This document shows positions 43,078 to 53,064 of a stretch of 64,000 nt of DNA, in pieces. Each line of letters starts with the position of its first letter. Within the stretch, counting starts at the first letter, position 1. The translations under genes and the position numbers were made by a program. Source of the stretch: Pirellulaceae bacterium (lineage in GTDB: Bacteria; Planctomycetota; Planctomycetia; Pirellulales; Pirellulaceae); contig BPJU01000008.1 in assembly GCA_026004775.1 (NCBI GenBank), positions 62,001-126,000 of the forward strand, in the 5' to 3' direction. The notes under the pieces were generated by a model that worked only from the letters and a program-made list of their open reading frames with translations, ran no database searches and had not been told where the DNA came from.

Positions 43078-43404
43078 GTTTAGCCTAGACCAACGTCCCG
43101 GGCGGTGCAAACCGTGCGCTTGATTCCCCGGTGTTGCGGGCGCCCACGTGACGGCCGAACGCGTCTTCGTTCATTTTCTGACCGCGAACGGTTACCCACT
43201 GTGCCACTAGGACGTAAGCTCTAGGAAGCCAAGACGCAGCATTCCCTTCTGGGCGGACTGACGCCCGCGGCTAAATCTATCTCGCCCCTCCGTGGCTCGA
43301 TAGCGCCTTTCATTTCTCCTCTTACGGCGCATTGAAACAAATGGCACGTCCTTAAGCCCCTGCGCTGTCTGTCCGTCTCCGGTCGAACCAACACCGGCCA
43401 GCGG
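43078..43404. other. Gene-free gap with a solo element end
   Basis: No gene recognised. A single right-end sequence GACCGCGAACGGTTAC ends at 43195, probably a decayed element. ATTGAAAC at 43331-43338 equals the eight bases missing from the terminal CRISPR repeat, but the match is short. Confidence 0.4.
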
Positions 43405-44199
43405 TCAATCGCTCAGTCCAAGCTGAGCCAACCAGCGGCTTTTTCGCGGAGCGGAACTGCCCGTCGCGCCGGGCTGGACACCGGAACTCTCCAACGAGCG
43501 CAGCTTTTCCTCCAGCTCGGCCCGCTCACGAGCCAGCTTGGCCCTCTCGATCGATATCTCCACCTCCGCTTCGCGCAACTTCGCTTCCCAGGCCCGTTGC
43601 AACTCAATCAACCGCTCACGCTCTTGACGTATCAGTTCGTTTTCGTCGATAACCTTCAGCCGCTCCTCATACTCGGCTAATTTAACCTTCAATGCAGCGA
43701 TTTCAGAATCTTTGGCTTTCAGCAGTTCCTGCACGTTCTCTGTGTCGTGCTCTCTGCCGGACCTGGACTCCGCATTCTCTTCGTCCGGTGGCTGGCCGCT
43801 CGAGTCCGATTCCCAACTGTCCAACAGCCGGCGCTTGGCTTCCTCCCACGCCGCAAGCGATTGTGATACGGGTTTGCCGCCCGGTTTCTCCGAAGCCTGT
43901 CTCCCGCGGATTTCTTCCAGCCATTCCGGAAACTGGCGACTCAACCGCTCAATGCGACTTGATAACGCCTCGAAAGCCTCTCGTTGCTGGAGGCGCAGCT
44001 CGGCTTGAGCGTCTGAAAGCTGGCGTAATAGCGATTGGATCTCCGAGGTGGGCGCCTCGCTTGCTGCTGCCGACAGTTGCTGGCAATCCGCCTCCAGTTG
44101 CGCAAGGCGCAAATCGACGAACGCCAGGCGCCGAAGCGCCCGTTGCCCAAGCTCAATAAGGTCAGCAACGTCAACCGGCTCGTGACGAGGCAAGGACAT
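43405..44199 (-). CDS. Coiled-coil protein of unknown function
   Basis: A 264-residue acidic protein that I do not recognise. Residues 15-100 and 155-245 are long heptad-like helices rich in Glu, Arg, Leu and Ala (for example IEISIERAKLARERAELEEKL-type spacing), joined by a Ser/Gly/Pro-rich linker (SSGQPPDEENAESRSG). The C-terminus ends in a short conserved-looking APRKSRWLAQLGLSD. There is no signal peptide or membrane helix. A structural or scaffold role is possible, but nothing in the context supports a specific one. It is flanked on both sides by repeat elements. Confidence 0.6.
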   Translation of the reverse strand: MSLPRHEPVDVADLIELGQRALRRLAFVDLRLAQLEADCQQLSAAASEAPTSEIQSLLRQLSDAQAELRLQQREAFEALSSRIERLSRQFPEWLEEIRGRQASEKPGGKPVSQSLAAWEEAKRRLLDSWESDSSGQPPDEENAESRSGREHDTENVQELLKAKDSEIAALKVKLAEYEERLKVIDENELIRQERERLIELQRAWEAKLREAEVEISIERAKLARERAELEEKLRSLESSGVQPGATGSSAPRKSRWLAQLGLSD

Positions 44200-44433
44200 A
44201 ACACCGTGTTATCAAAAAAGGCCACCGCCCTCCCACTACAACACCTACATCCCATTTCAGCGATCGAGAAGGGACCGCAAAACTCTAGCACTCCCACATC
44301 GATTGTCAATTCGTTCTTGTCAAAAAGGCGACGATTGCCAAACGCAAGGGCAACTCCGACAAACACGGTCGTGCCGCATAGAACGTTTCTGTCGATAAAA
44401 CGCCGTTCGCGGCCCGGCGGCAGGATATTTTTT

Positions 44434-45231
44434 GTAACCGTTCACGGTTGAATCACAGGCTGTTTCGGAGCCTCGCTTCCACAGGTGCGGAACACTTGCG
44501 TGTTCCGCTTACGGAATCTGCGAAGAAAACTTCCTACTCCCTCTTCCCCCGCCTGCGGAAAAACTTCTTACTCCCTCTTCGCCCGCTTCCGGAAAAAACT
44601 TCCTACTCCATTTCCTCCCGCTTGCGGAAAAACTTCCCACGCTCTCTCCCCCCGCCTGTGGGGGGAGAGGGTAGGGTGAGGGGGGCAGGGAATAGATAAC
44701 CCCCTCACCCCGGCCCTCTCCCCCTAAAGGGGGAGAGGGAGTGGCATTTGTACGTCCTAAAGGGGGGAAAGAGAGTAGGGTTTTCCACTTGCCACCAGCA
44801 AGGGCATTCAACTATTTCTCCCAGACGGTGAGGAACCGGTTGGGCGAACGCCCGGCGCCTTTTCGGCTGTGGATAGTCTTGGCACTCGCCAAAAGATTGA
44901 TTGTTGAAGAAATGGTCTATATATTCTGACCCCTTTTATCTTTTCGCCATTCCCATCGGCATTGAACAACCAGAAACAGTTCACGCACATGGAGTCGATA
45001 GCGATGTACACCGGTCGGCCTGCCGCGATTGCCCGCTAACCAACCGTGAACGGTTACAACCAATATCGTGTTCTTCGTTTTCTAACCGTGAACGGTTACT
45101 CGGGCACATTCATCTGTCTTCCGGTGTTACAGCCTCCGAACTACAAGAAAGGGAGCAGCCATACCGGGCCGTTGGGGGTTCACAACGGTTCGCCGCCAGC
45201 GGTCGCTGGCCAACTAACCGCGAACGGTTAC
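44434..45231. repeat. Composite repeat island with several element ends
   Basis: It starts with a GTAACCGTTCACGGTTG left end related to the 25298 element. Right ends (AACCGTGAACGGTTAC or AACCGCGAACGGTTAC) stop at 45057, 45099 and 45231, as if elements had inserted next to each other. The 130 bases before 45231 match the right part of the 52.1-kb element (TTCACAACGGTTCGCCGCCAG). None of the possible pairs has a matching target duplication. No gene is supported here. Confidence 0.65.
44520..44655. repeat. Four tandem copies of a ~34-base unit
   Basis: Four imperfect direct repeats with the shape GCGGAAAAACTTCCTACTCC followed by a CT-rich stretch. They run into a long dyad, CCCCCGCCTGTGGGGGGAG and then CCCTCACCC ... 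AGGGGGAGAGGGAG (to about 44745), a type of GC-rich intergenic repeat common in bacterial chromosomes. Confidence 0.6.
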
Positions 45232-45247
45232 TAAGGCGTTACGACTG

Positions 45248-48200
45248 TCAAGGGTTCTGCGGCTCGTGCCCATCCCATGCATCTTTCATCAGATACGCAA
45301 ACAGGTGTCGGATCTCGTCGGGCGCCAGCGAATCGAGCAAGCGCTCGGGCATTAGCGACAGCGCGGAGGGTAAAATTTGTTCCACTTCCTCGGTGGCCAA
45401 CCGCACACGGTCGGTGGCGGTCTGAACCGTAAGCGTTTCTTGCGAGCGTTCCACGATGATTCCTACCAGCACGCGTCCGTCGGCCAGTAGCAGTGTCGAG
45501 GCGCGAAAATTTTCCGCAACCTGTGCCGATGGTTCTAGGATATTCTCCAGCCAATAGCGCAAGTTGTGGCGCTGCCCGCCGGTAAGATCGGGACCGACCG
45601 AACCACCTTGGCCGAACAGTTTGTGGCATGACGCACAGGCTCGCCGGAAAACCTCTGCACCCTTGCGCCAATCCGCCTCTTGCAATCGCGCCGGGGCCAA
45701 CTCTTTTTCATAGAAATCCAACAATTGCTGGCGATCCAGTCGCACTGTCTGGCTCGGCCAGATCTCTTCAAGCAATCGCGTAACCTCATCGTCGTGCAAT
45801 TGGCGTAGTTGTTGCAAGTGAAATGCCTGGATATGTCGAGGAGCCACCTTGCCCTCTTTGACCGCCTTCAACAGCCGGCATGCCGAAGCAGCCCGAACTA
45901 CGCAGGCCGAGATAAGGGCATTTTGTGCTTCGGGGCGCAGGCGCTCGAATCGGCCCAGCAGCGGCTCCATCCAATCCCCATCCGCCCACACCGCCAAACC
46001 GCGGATGGCGTCGGCAGCCAGGTCGCGGTGGTCCAGTAGGGCAATCAACACAGGGCGCACCTGGGGCTGGCGTGCCGCCACCAGCGTCGCCAGTGCTCGG
46101 CGCCGCCGGTCAAGCGGTGCCTGGTCGTCCTGGGCCAAAGCCAACAGAGCCGATACAGCTTGACCATCACCGAATAGCACGGAAAGTTCGCGCAGATAGG
46201 TCTGAACGGACGCCCGTTCCGATCCGCTCCATCGCTCGATCACCTCGCCCCAGTTTGCTGGGGCCTGCACGCGGCGGCGGCCGGCCAAGCCGTCGGACCA
46301 GCCGGCCAGCACATCTTCTGTCCAGTCGGCATCAGCAGTGGTCCGCATACGGTGAGCCAAACCACTGAGAACCGGCATCAGAACGGTCCAGTCCTCGGCC
46401 AACCGGCGCGCCACCCATCGGCGCACATTGCGAAGAGCACAGTCGTGGAGAAACCCAGCCGCCGCCTCAGGATCCTTGCCTACTCGATCCGCGATATGGT
46501 ACCACAGCAACGGCCCGAAGAACTTGTCACCCTCCCATTGCGATTGGCGGGCAAAACGCCTGGCGACGTTCCAAAAATTTTTGCTGTCCAAGCCGGGCAG
46601 TACTCCCAGCATGGTAACCGCAACGCGCGGGTGGGTTTCGCTGTCGAGCCGCTCGTTTACCAGCGGCACCAATTGTTCCGGCGGTTGTTCTTCTAACAAC
46701 AATCGCCATGCCCAGCAGCGCACCGCCGGCTGGTCGTGCGCGACAAGCTGCCGGCACTGGTCGGCTGCCAACCGACCGGCTCGATACGATGCCCAGAGCA
46801 ACCGCACCTGTTGGACCGGGTCCTTGGTTACCTGGAACTTCCGCCCAAACTGCTCGGCTGACGGCATCGGGCCCCCTTCCGCACGCCGCCGCGCCAACTC
46901 AGCCAATACTTGCCCCACATGCCAGGCGTTCGGTGACTGTAGCCAATCGAGCAGCTCTTCAGCCGTAAGATTATTCCATACCGGCAGTCGCGGTTTGGGC
47001 GCCGGGCCGTACCAGACTCGAAAGATTCTTCCAGAGTTTCGATGCACCCCGTCATTCTCATGACACTCGCCGACGTCACACCAGTCGGCGATCCACACCG
47101 CGCCGTCGGGTCCCAGTTGTAGATCGACACCGCGGAACCATGGATCGTCTATTCGCAGTACGTCGGGTTCATGCCTGGCTATGAAAGATGAGCCGAGCGG
47201 TTCCAGCCGGTCACAGTTGATGCGCCGGCCATGCAAATTGAGCATCAATGCTTTTCCGTGATATTCTTTTGGCCAGTTGTCGGCCTGGTAGATAAGCAGG
47301 CCGCAGTGTGCATGCCCGCCGCCGGCTGAATCAGTCGCCGCTGTCATGCCCCGGCGTATATCACTCCAATTCTCAGCCGTATGCCAATGAAAATGATCCG
47401 CGGCCTGCCCAATCAAATGATACAAATGAGGTTTAAGATCCTCTCCATACATCCGCTCAAAATGCGCGCCGGGAAACACATGCCACAAATGACCGATCAC
47501 GGTGTTAGAAAACAACAACTCTCCCTCTTCCGTCCAGTCCATTCCCCACGGGTTAGTCGTTCCGTGACAGACTACTTCAAACAACTCTTTTTCCGGATGA
47601 TAACGCCAGATGCCGCAGTTGATGGGCACGCGCTGATCGGGGCTGGTGCCTGGCTTGCCGACCCACGAGGTGGCAAGAATCCCGTGGCGTCCGTACAGCC
47701 AGCCGTCGGCCCCCAGCGAAGCCCGTTGACGATGTTATGCCGGATGGCCTGGTCATTCCAGCCATCCAGCAGAATCTGTGGCGGGCCGTCCGGGATGTCG
47801 TCTTGATCGCGATCGGGCAGGAAAACCAGGTACGGCGCACAAAGGGCATAAACGCCGTTCCACGAGACGGCCACACTCGTCACACGCTGGCCTTCGGCCC
47901 AAAAGACCCTGCGCCGATCAGCACGCCCATCGTGATCCGTGTCTTCCAAAATGATGATCCGATCGCGATACCGCAAATCATAATTGGCAGGCTGTTCAGC
48001 GTAGGTGTAGTTTTCGACCACCCAAAGTCGGCCGCGGCTATCAAACGTGAAAGCGATCGGCTGGCGCACCATGGGTTCTTCGGCAAACGCTTGCACGTGG
48101 AAGCCGGGCGGCAGGCGAAATGAGGCGGCGGTCTGTTCGGCCGGCCGGAGGGCAACGTCGGGAGCCACCACCTGTGTATCCTGTGGCTCACTATCCAACG

Positions 48201-48291
48201 CTCCCGCCTGAGCCAAACAGACTCCTGAAATCACTGCCGTCGAAAGCCACGCCTGGCAGAGTACCCATCCGCAGCGCATCGGGAAAAACAT
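45248..48291 (-). CDS. PVC-type dehydrogenase/HEAT/cytochrome c protein, frameshifted
   Basis: A secreted protein of about 1,010 residues with the planctomycete layout: signal peptide (ISGVCLAQAGA), N-terminal sugar-dehydrogenase-like propeller (FRLPPGFHVQAFAEEPMVRQP, FDSRGRLWVVENYTYAEQP), middle HEAT-like repeats, and a C-terminal cytochrome c domain with CASCH plus VGPDLTGG ... NILEPSAQVAENF (TIGR02603-like). The frame breaks near 47690. The upstream frame goes off after NGLRWGP, and the other frame continues as DGWLYGRHGILATSWVGKPG. One base missing in the run GGGGGCC explains this. Likely periplasmic oxidation of a sugar or alcohol coupled to cytochrome; substrate unknown. The frameshift may be a sequencing error. 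Confidence 0.85.
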
Positions 48292-48430
48292 CTTGGAACC
48301 TCACCCTGCTTTCGCCCTGTGTCGTTGGTCCTGAAGACGGTTCAAAGGTGTTATTGTATACCAATCAAAGAGTGGGCCCCAACACTTGCAGGGAGCCCAA
48401 TGGGGTCAATCGCTGCCTGGGGGAGTGCCC

Positions 48431-50221
48431 ATGGAGTTGACTTGGTTGGATCAGGTGATCATCGGCGCGTATTTCGTGCTGATGGTGGTAGTGGGCATTT
48501 TGTGGAAGGGAAGGGCCGGCAGGAGCGCGGCCGACTTTTTTGTGTCAGGCCGGAGCATGCCCTGGTGGCTGGCCGGCACCTCCATGGTGGCTACCACGTT
48601 CGCTGCCGACACACCGCTGGCGGTTACCGGTCTGGTAGTGCGGCACGGCCTGGCAGGCAACTGGTTCTGGTGGTCGATGGCGGTCGGTGGGATGTTGACG
48701 GTGTTTGTCTTTTCTCATCTTTGGCGGCGTGCGGAGGTGATGACCGACGTGGAGTTGATCGAACTGCGGTATGGCGGCAAGCCCGCCGCCGCTCTGCGCG
48801 CCTTTCGCGCCGTGTACCTGGTGCTGATCATCAATCCGATCGTTATGGGGTGGGTCACCGGGGCGATGTTGAAAGTGATCCATTACGGTTTGTTGGGCTC
48901 TGACCAGGGCGTGGCAAGCCGGCAGACCTGGGCCGACCTGTACATCATCGCGCTTCTCTTGGCCTCGGTGGGGCTCTACAGCGTGGCGGCTGGACTGTGG
49001 GGAGTGGCCATTACGGATCTCGTACAGTTCGTGCTGGCGATGGGGGGATGTGTTGCATTGGCCGTGCTCGCCGTCCGGCATGTGGGAGGGCTTCGGGAGC
49101 TGGAACGTCAGATCGTCGAGCAGTTCGGCAGTGACGAACCGTTGCGGTTATTGCCCGATTTCGCATCGACGGATCCGTGGATGCCGCTTGGCAGTTTTGC
49201 CATTATGCTGGGCGTCTTGTGGTGGGCGTCGTGGTATCCGGGTGCCGAACCCGGAGGAGGCGGATTCATTGTGCAACGGATGGCTGCCTGCCGGGATGAA
49301 CGCCACGCCCGCCTGGCAACGCTGTGGTTTCAATTGGCCCACTATTGTCTGCGCCCCTGGCCATGGCTGCTGGTGGCTCTGGCGGCCTTGCTGATCATAC
49401 CCGATCTGCACGAGGCACAGGATCCGGACGCCGGTTACGTGCTGGTAATGCGCCGATTGGCTCCCAGCGGCCTGCGTGGATTGTTGTTGGTCACTTTTTT
49501 TGCGGCCTACATGTCGACGATCAGTACCCAAGTCAACTGGGGAGCCTCATACCTGGTGCGTGACTTATATGAGCGGTTTTGGTATCCGAACGCAAGCCAA
49601 CGCCAGTTGGTCCGCGCGTCGCGATGGGCTTCCTTGCTGGTGCTGTGCCTGGGAGCCCTGGCCTCCTGGTGGATGCGGCATTTGTCTGTGGACACAGCGT
49701 GGAAATTTTTGGCGGCATTGGGCGCGGGTACGGGAGCCGTCTTTATGGCGCGGTGGTTCTGGTGGCGCATCAATGCGTGGGCGGAGATTGCAGCCATGAT
49801 CGCCTCGTTGATCATCTTCGGTGCGATCCAGTGGGCAACGCGAGCCTGCCCATGGCGAGAAGAATACGTGCTGGCGGTCAACGCGGTGTTGACATGTGTG
49901 GTGTGGCTCGCCGTCATGTGGCTGACTCCGCCAGAAGCTCCTGAAGTTCTGGTGCGGTTCTTCCGTAAAGTGCGCCCGCCCGGCTGGGGTTGGGCTCATG
50001 TGCGACGCCTGGCACCGGATGTGGAAACGGACCGTGACTTGGGTCGTTCGGTGGCGGCAGCCGCCAGTGGTTTAGGCCTGCTGTACGGAACGCTTTTTGC
50101 CATCGGTGGTGTTTTACTCGCAAAACACGCCGTTGCCCTCGTATCCGCCATAGTAGCACTGCTGGGGGCCGCAGGCGTTTGGGTATGCACCAGCATAGGA
50201 AAAACCGGTTCGCCAAAATGA
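48431..50221 (+). CDS. Sodium/solute symporter (SSS) family transporter
   Basis: A 596-residue inner-membrane transporter with about 13 hydrophobic helices. Family hallmarks are the N-terminal DQVIIGAYFVLMVVVGI, the sodium-site region SGRSMPWWLAGTSMVATTFAADTPLAVTG, and YLVLIINPIVMGWVTGAML. I start at ATG 48431, where GGGGGAG lies 4 bases upstream, rather than at the upstream in-frame ATG at 48386. It is divergent from the PVC dehydrogenase. Planctomycete members import sugars or organic acids with Na+; the pairing suggests the same carbon source (inference). Confidence 0.88.
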   Translation: MELTWLDQVIIGAYFVLMVVVGILWKGRAGRSAADFFVSGRSMPWWLAGTSMVATTFAADTPLAVTGLVVRHGLAGNWFWWSMAVGGMLTVFVFSHLWRRAEVMTDVELIELRYGGKPAAALRAFRAVYLVLIINPIVMGWVTGAMLKVIHYGLLGSDQGVASRQTWADLYIIALLLASVGLYSVAAGLWGVAITDLVQFVLAMGGCVALAVLAVRHVGGLRELERQIVEQFGSDEPLRLLPDFASTDPWMPLGSFAIMLGVLWWASWYPGAEPGGGGFIVQRMAACRDERHARLATLWFQLAHYCLRPWPWLLVALAALLIIPDLHEAQDPDAGYVLVMRRLAPSGLRGLLLVTFFAAYMSTISTQVNWGASYLVRDLYERFWYPNASQRQLVRASRWASLLVLCLGALASWWMRHLSVDTAWKFLAALGAGTGAVFMARWFWWRINAWAEIAAMIASLIIFGAIQWATRACPWREEYVLAVNAVLTCVVWLAVMWLTPPEAPEVLVRFFRKVRPPGWGWAHVRRLAPDVETDRDLGRSVAAAASGLGLLYGTLFAIGGVLLAKHAVALVSAIVALLGAAGVWVCTSIGKTGSPK

Positions 50222-50457
50222 CGTGATCCAAGTGCCAGCGATGCGGCCAAATGTGGTTCATCTCCACTTTTTTCTTGAAATCTACACCCTACGAGCAGTA
50301 AGCTAACTGCTGGACGGCGCCTCAGGTCGGAGGCCAGTCTTGGGTTGGCCCGGGGTATCCGGCCTGATACGACGGTGCGGGCGATCGACGGCCTGTGACC
50401 CTGAACTTCTTGATTCGACGGCGCGGGACAGGCGCCAATAGATGCGTAGGTCACGCC

Positions 50458-52122
50458 ATGGATATCACTTGTCCTGCTTGTGGTACCGTGAATGATCTGG
50501 AGTTGCCGGTTGACGTGTCGGTGACGTGCAGACAGTGCGGCTTTGAGCTCTCCACGTTGCTAGCAAGCTTGCATGCTGAGTTACCCACCGTAAGCTTAAC
50601 ATCCGAATACTCGTTTTCCGCCGCCGTTTCAGCTCGGGAGGCATCCGCCAGCGCACTGCGATCGCCACCGTATATAGCATGGTTCCGGCTTCAGCGGTTG
50701 TTGGGATCGGGTGCTTCGGGCAGGGTATATCAGGCATGGGACGATCGATTGGGCAGGCCCGTGGCCATCAAACTGCCCACGCAACCAACGGGCGAGGCAT
50801 ATATTCCCGGCCAGGTGCTTTTCCGGGAAGCCCGCGCAGCGGCGCGGCTACGCCATCCTGGGGTTGTGCAGATCTATGAGGTAGTCGACCTGGAGGACGG
50901 GGGTTTGGCGGTAGTGATGGAGTTTGTCGGTGGCCAGACGCTTCGTGACAAGCTTCACGAGGGCAAAGTCGACCCGCAGCAGGCGGCCCGCTGGATGCTC
51001 CAGGTCTGCCGTGCTTTGCACTATGCCCACAAACGCGGGTTTGTGCACCGCGATCTGAAGCCCGCCAACATCGCCATCGACAGCGATGGTGAAGCGCGGA
51101 TTTTGGATTTTGGCCTGGCCATGCACGAAAGCCAGGCACAGTCCCACAGCGGCGAAGTGGCCGGTACCTGGCCGTATATGGCGCCGGAGCAGGTTCGTGG
51201 GGAAACCGAGAAACTGGACGGCCGCTGCGATATTTGGGCGGTGGGGGTGATTCTGTATGAATTGCTCACAGGCCGCCGGCCGTTCTTGGAGCAGGGAGCG
51301 AAGCTGCGCGAAGCGATCCTGGAGCGGCCACCGCGTCCGCTCCGGCAGCTGGATGAATCGATTCCGCGGCCGTTGGAAGCGATCTGCCTGCGATGTCTGG
51401 AAAAAGATGTCACGAAACGCTACAGCTCGGCATACGATGTGGCGGAAGATTTGAAGGCTTTTTTGCGTCGAGGGAAATTGGCGTCTCCACGTGTGCGTCG
51501 CGGGTGGTTGGGCGCGTTGGCGGTGGCGGTGTTGCTGGCTGGGGCAATTTGGGGTGTCAGTCTCGCCTTGATAACCGGACGCAAGGAAGCCGATCTGCCC
51601 TTATGGCGAAAGGTGTGGATGCCCGACAGTCCCATCCACAACTTTTCCACGAGTATACGCGAAAAGTGGTACTCGGTGCTCGACCGACCTCCTGTCCGGA
51701 TCCTGGGCCGCGAAAGGCCTGATCAGGCATGGGCCCACCAAGCGCAGACCGAAACCGTTACCTTGTCCGGCAACGGTAGATTCGACTTGATAGCCGGTTT
51801 GACCAACTTTCCCGACTATTCGCTGACCTGCCGCATTGTTGTTGATGCGCCGGATACCTGTGTGGGATTGGTGTTGGGTCTGCGGCCCGCCGAAGACCTG
51901 CGCCATTGGACCTGCCAGCAACTGCTGGTCTCGAATCGTTCGAATCGCCCTGTGCTGTACCGGAAATTCAGTTGGGGAGAACTCGTAGACATGGATGTTT
52001 GGCCGCATTTTACTGAGTATCGGCGCCTGGTGGAGCATCACAGTACGTATATTCCTATTGACGACCCGCAGGATAAGGAGTGCTTACTGGAACTCGAAAT
52101 CGCGGGTAATCGAGTGGCGTAA
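50458..52122 (+). pseudogene. Zinc-ribbon Ser/Thr kinase, C-terminus cut by an insertion
   Basis: Membrane-anchored Hanks-type kinase, 554 residues as read. Residues 4-30 form a zinc ribbon (CPACGTVNDLEL ... CRQCGFEL). The kinase domain has LGSGASGRVYQAW, VAIKLP, HRDLKPANIAID, DFGLAMHES and MAPEQVRGE. A transmembrane helix (ALAVAVLLAGAIWGVSLAL) follows, then an extracytoplasmic lectin/LamG-like domain. The frame ends in the TAA carried by the element end inserted at 52119. The missing 57 or so residues lie beyond the element (52485-52659). The kinase core is intact, so a truncated protein may still be made. Paralogue of the next kinase. Confidence 0.88.
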
Positions 52123-52484
52123 CCGTTCACGGTCAGAAAATGAAGGGAAACGTATTTACCCGCCACGTGGCTGCTTGCAACGCTGGGTAATCGGCCGTAC
52201 GGTTTCTCACGCCCAGGCCGTTGGCCTGGGCTATACAAAAGGCGGCCCTTCAGGCCGCTGGTTGCGACCTTCGATAACGAACCACTATAGCTTAGCGCGT
52301 CGTGGTTGTACTGTGTAGCTGTACAGACCGAACCAGCGGTGGATGCGGTACAGAAGAAAGATCCCTGCATCTATCGGTGGTACGGCAGCTGAACAACAAG
52401 AAAAGTGGCGGCCATGGCAAGCTGTTGGGCGTTCATAACGGTCCGCCGCCAGGGGTTGCTGGCCAACCAACCGTGAACGGTTAC
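52119..52484. mobile_element. 366-base inverted-repeat element inside the kinase gene
   Basis: Ends GTAACCGTTCACGGT and ACCGTGAACGGTTAC. Flanking direct repeat TCGAGTGGC (52110-52118 and 52485-52493; 9 bases, or 8 plus one). The interior differs from the 196-213 base copies. It contains CAGGCCGTTGGCCTG and CTTCAGGCCGCTGG hairpins and no credible gene. The same interior recurs at 11.26 kb, and its right part recurs at 45.1-45.2 kb. Confidence 0.9.
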
Positions 52485-52659
52485 TCGAGTGGCTAAGGTG
52501 CTATGGGATCGACGTGAAATAGAGCAGTTATCGGACAGCAACGTCGCGGTCGGCGCTGAAAACTGGAAATTCGTAAACGCGAATTGTACCGGACTGTTTG
52601 GGGTGCAGCTAAACGGCGGAACGGCGCGCATTTCTGATTTGCGATTCCGCTGGAAATAG
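52485..52659 (+). pseudogene. Detached 3' end of the first kinase gene
   Basis: Joined to the frame before the insertion it reads RVAKVLWDRREIEQLSDSNV ... NANCTGLFGVQLNGGTARIS DLRFRWK stop. This aligns with the end of the intact paralogue (LVGVWWDRQKIERLSDEYEA ... CQGLFGFHLDTGLARFTDLRI). It lacks a start codon. Confidence 0.85.
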
Positions 52660-52776
52660 AACTTTTACGGACGGGATGTTGTCTACGTCTGGGCTTCCTA
52701 CCAAAAACCGGGTATGCCACCGACGGTCATCACGGTGCGGAGCAGCAAGACATTTCTCGGCCAGTGCTCTGGCTAA
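52660..52776 (+). pseudogene. Remnant of a second small partner protein
   Basis: Directly after the kinase stop, in the same frame, the sequence reads GRDVVYVWASYQKPGMPPTV ITVRSSKTFLGQCSG stop. This matches the C-terminus of the protein at 55029-55409 (NVAYVWAKYQKPGNPPVFVT). The N-terminal two thirds are deleted. The kinase/partner pair therefore existed twice. Confidence 0.8.
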
Positions 52777-53064
52777 TCGCAGGTGTTCGGGCAAGAAGAG
52801 GTTGCCATCCGGCAGCAGTTCGCGGCGCTATCACGGCCCGCGGGAGTAGCTCGAAATGTGATGGTATGGAGCAGATTTTTGTTGCAAAGGCGGCTGGGAA
52901 AGCGTACAACTGGTTGAAGATGCTGGAGGCGGAGAGCTTGATTCTTGATCGCGGCCGCTTGTTGATGTCAGCGTGATAATCGTGTTTTGCGGCTCGTGCA
53001 CAGATAACTCGGGCGTCCACGTCGACTCGGGTATGCCAAGCGCCTGGCAGCGGGAGGTCCAGCT

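Noticed and set aside
44741-44929. Frame reading LGERPAPFRLWIVLALAKRL as a possible transposase remnant
   Set aside because: No recognisable transposase motif; lies inside a repeat island.
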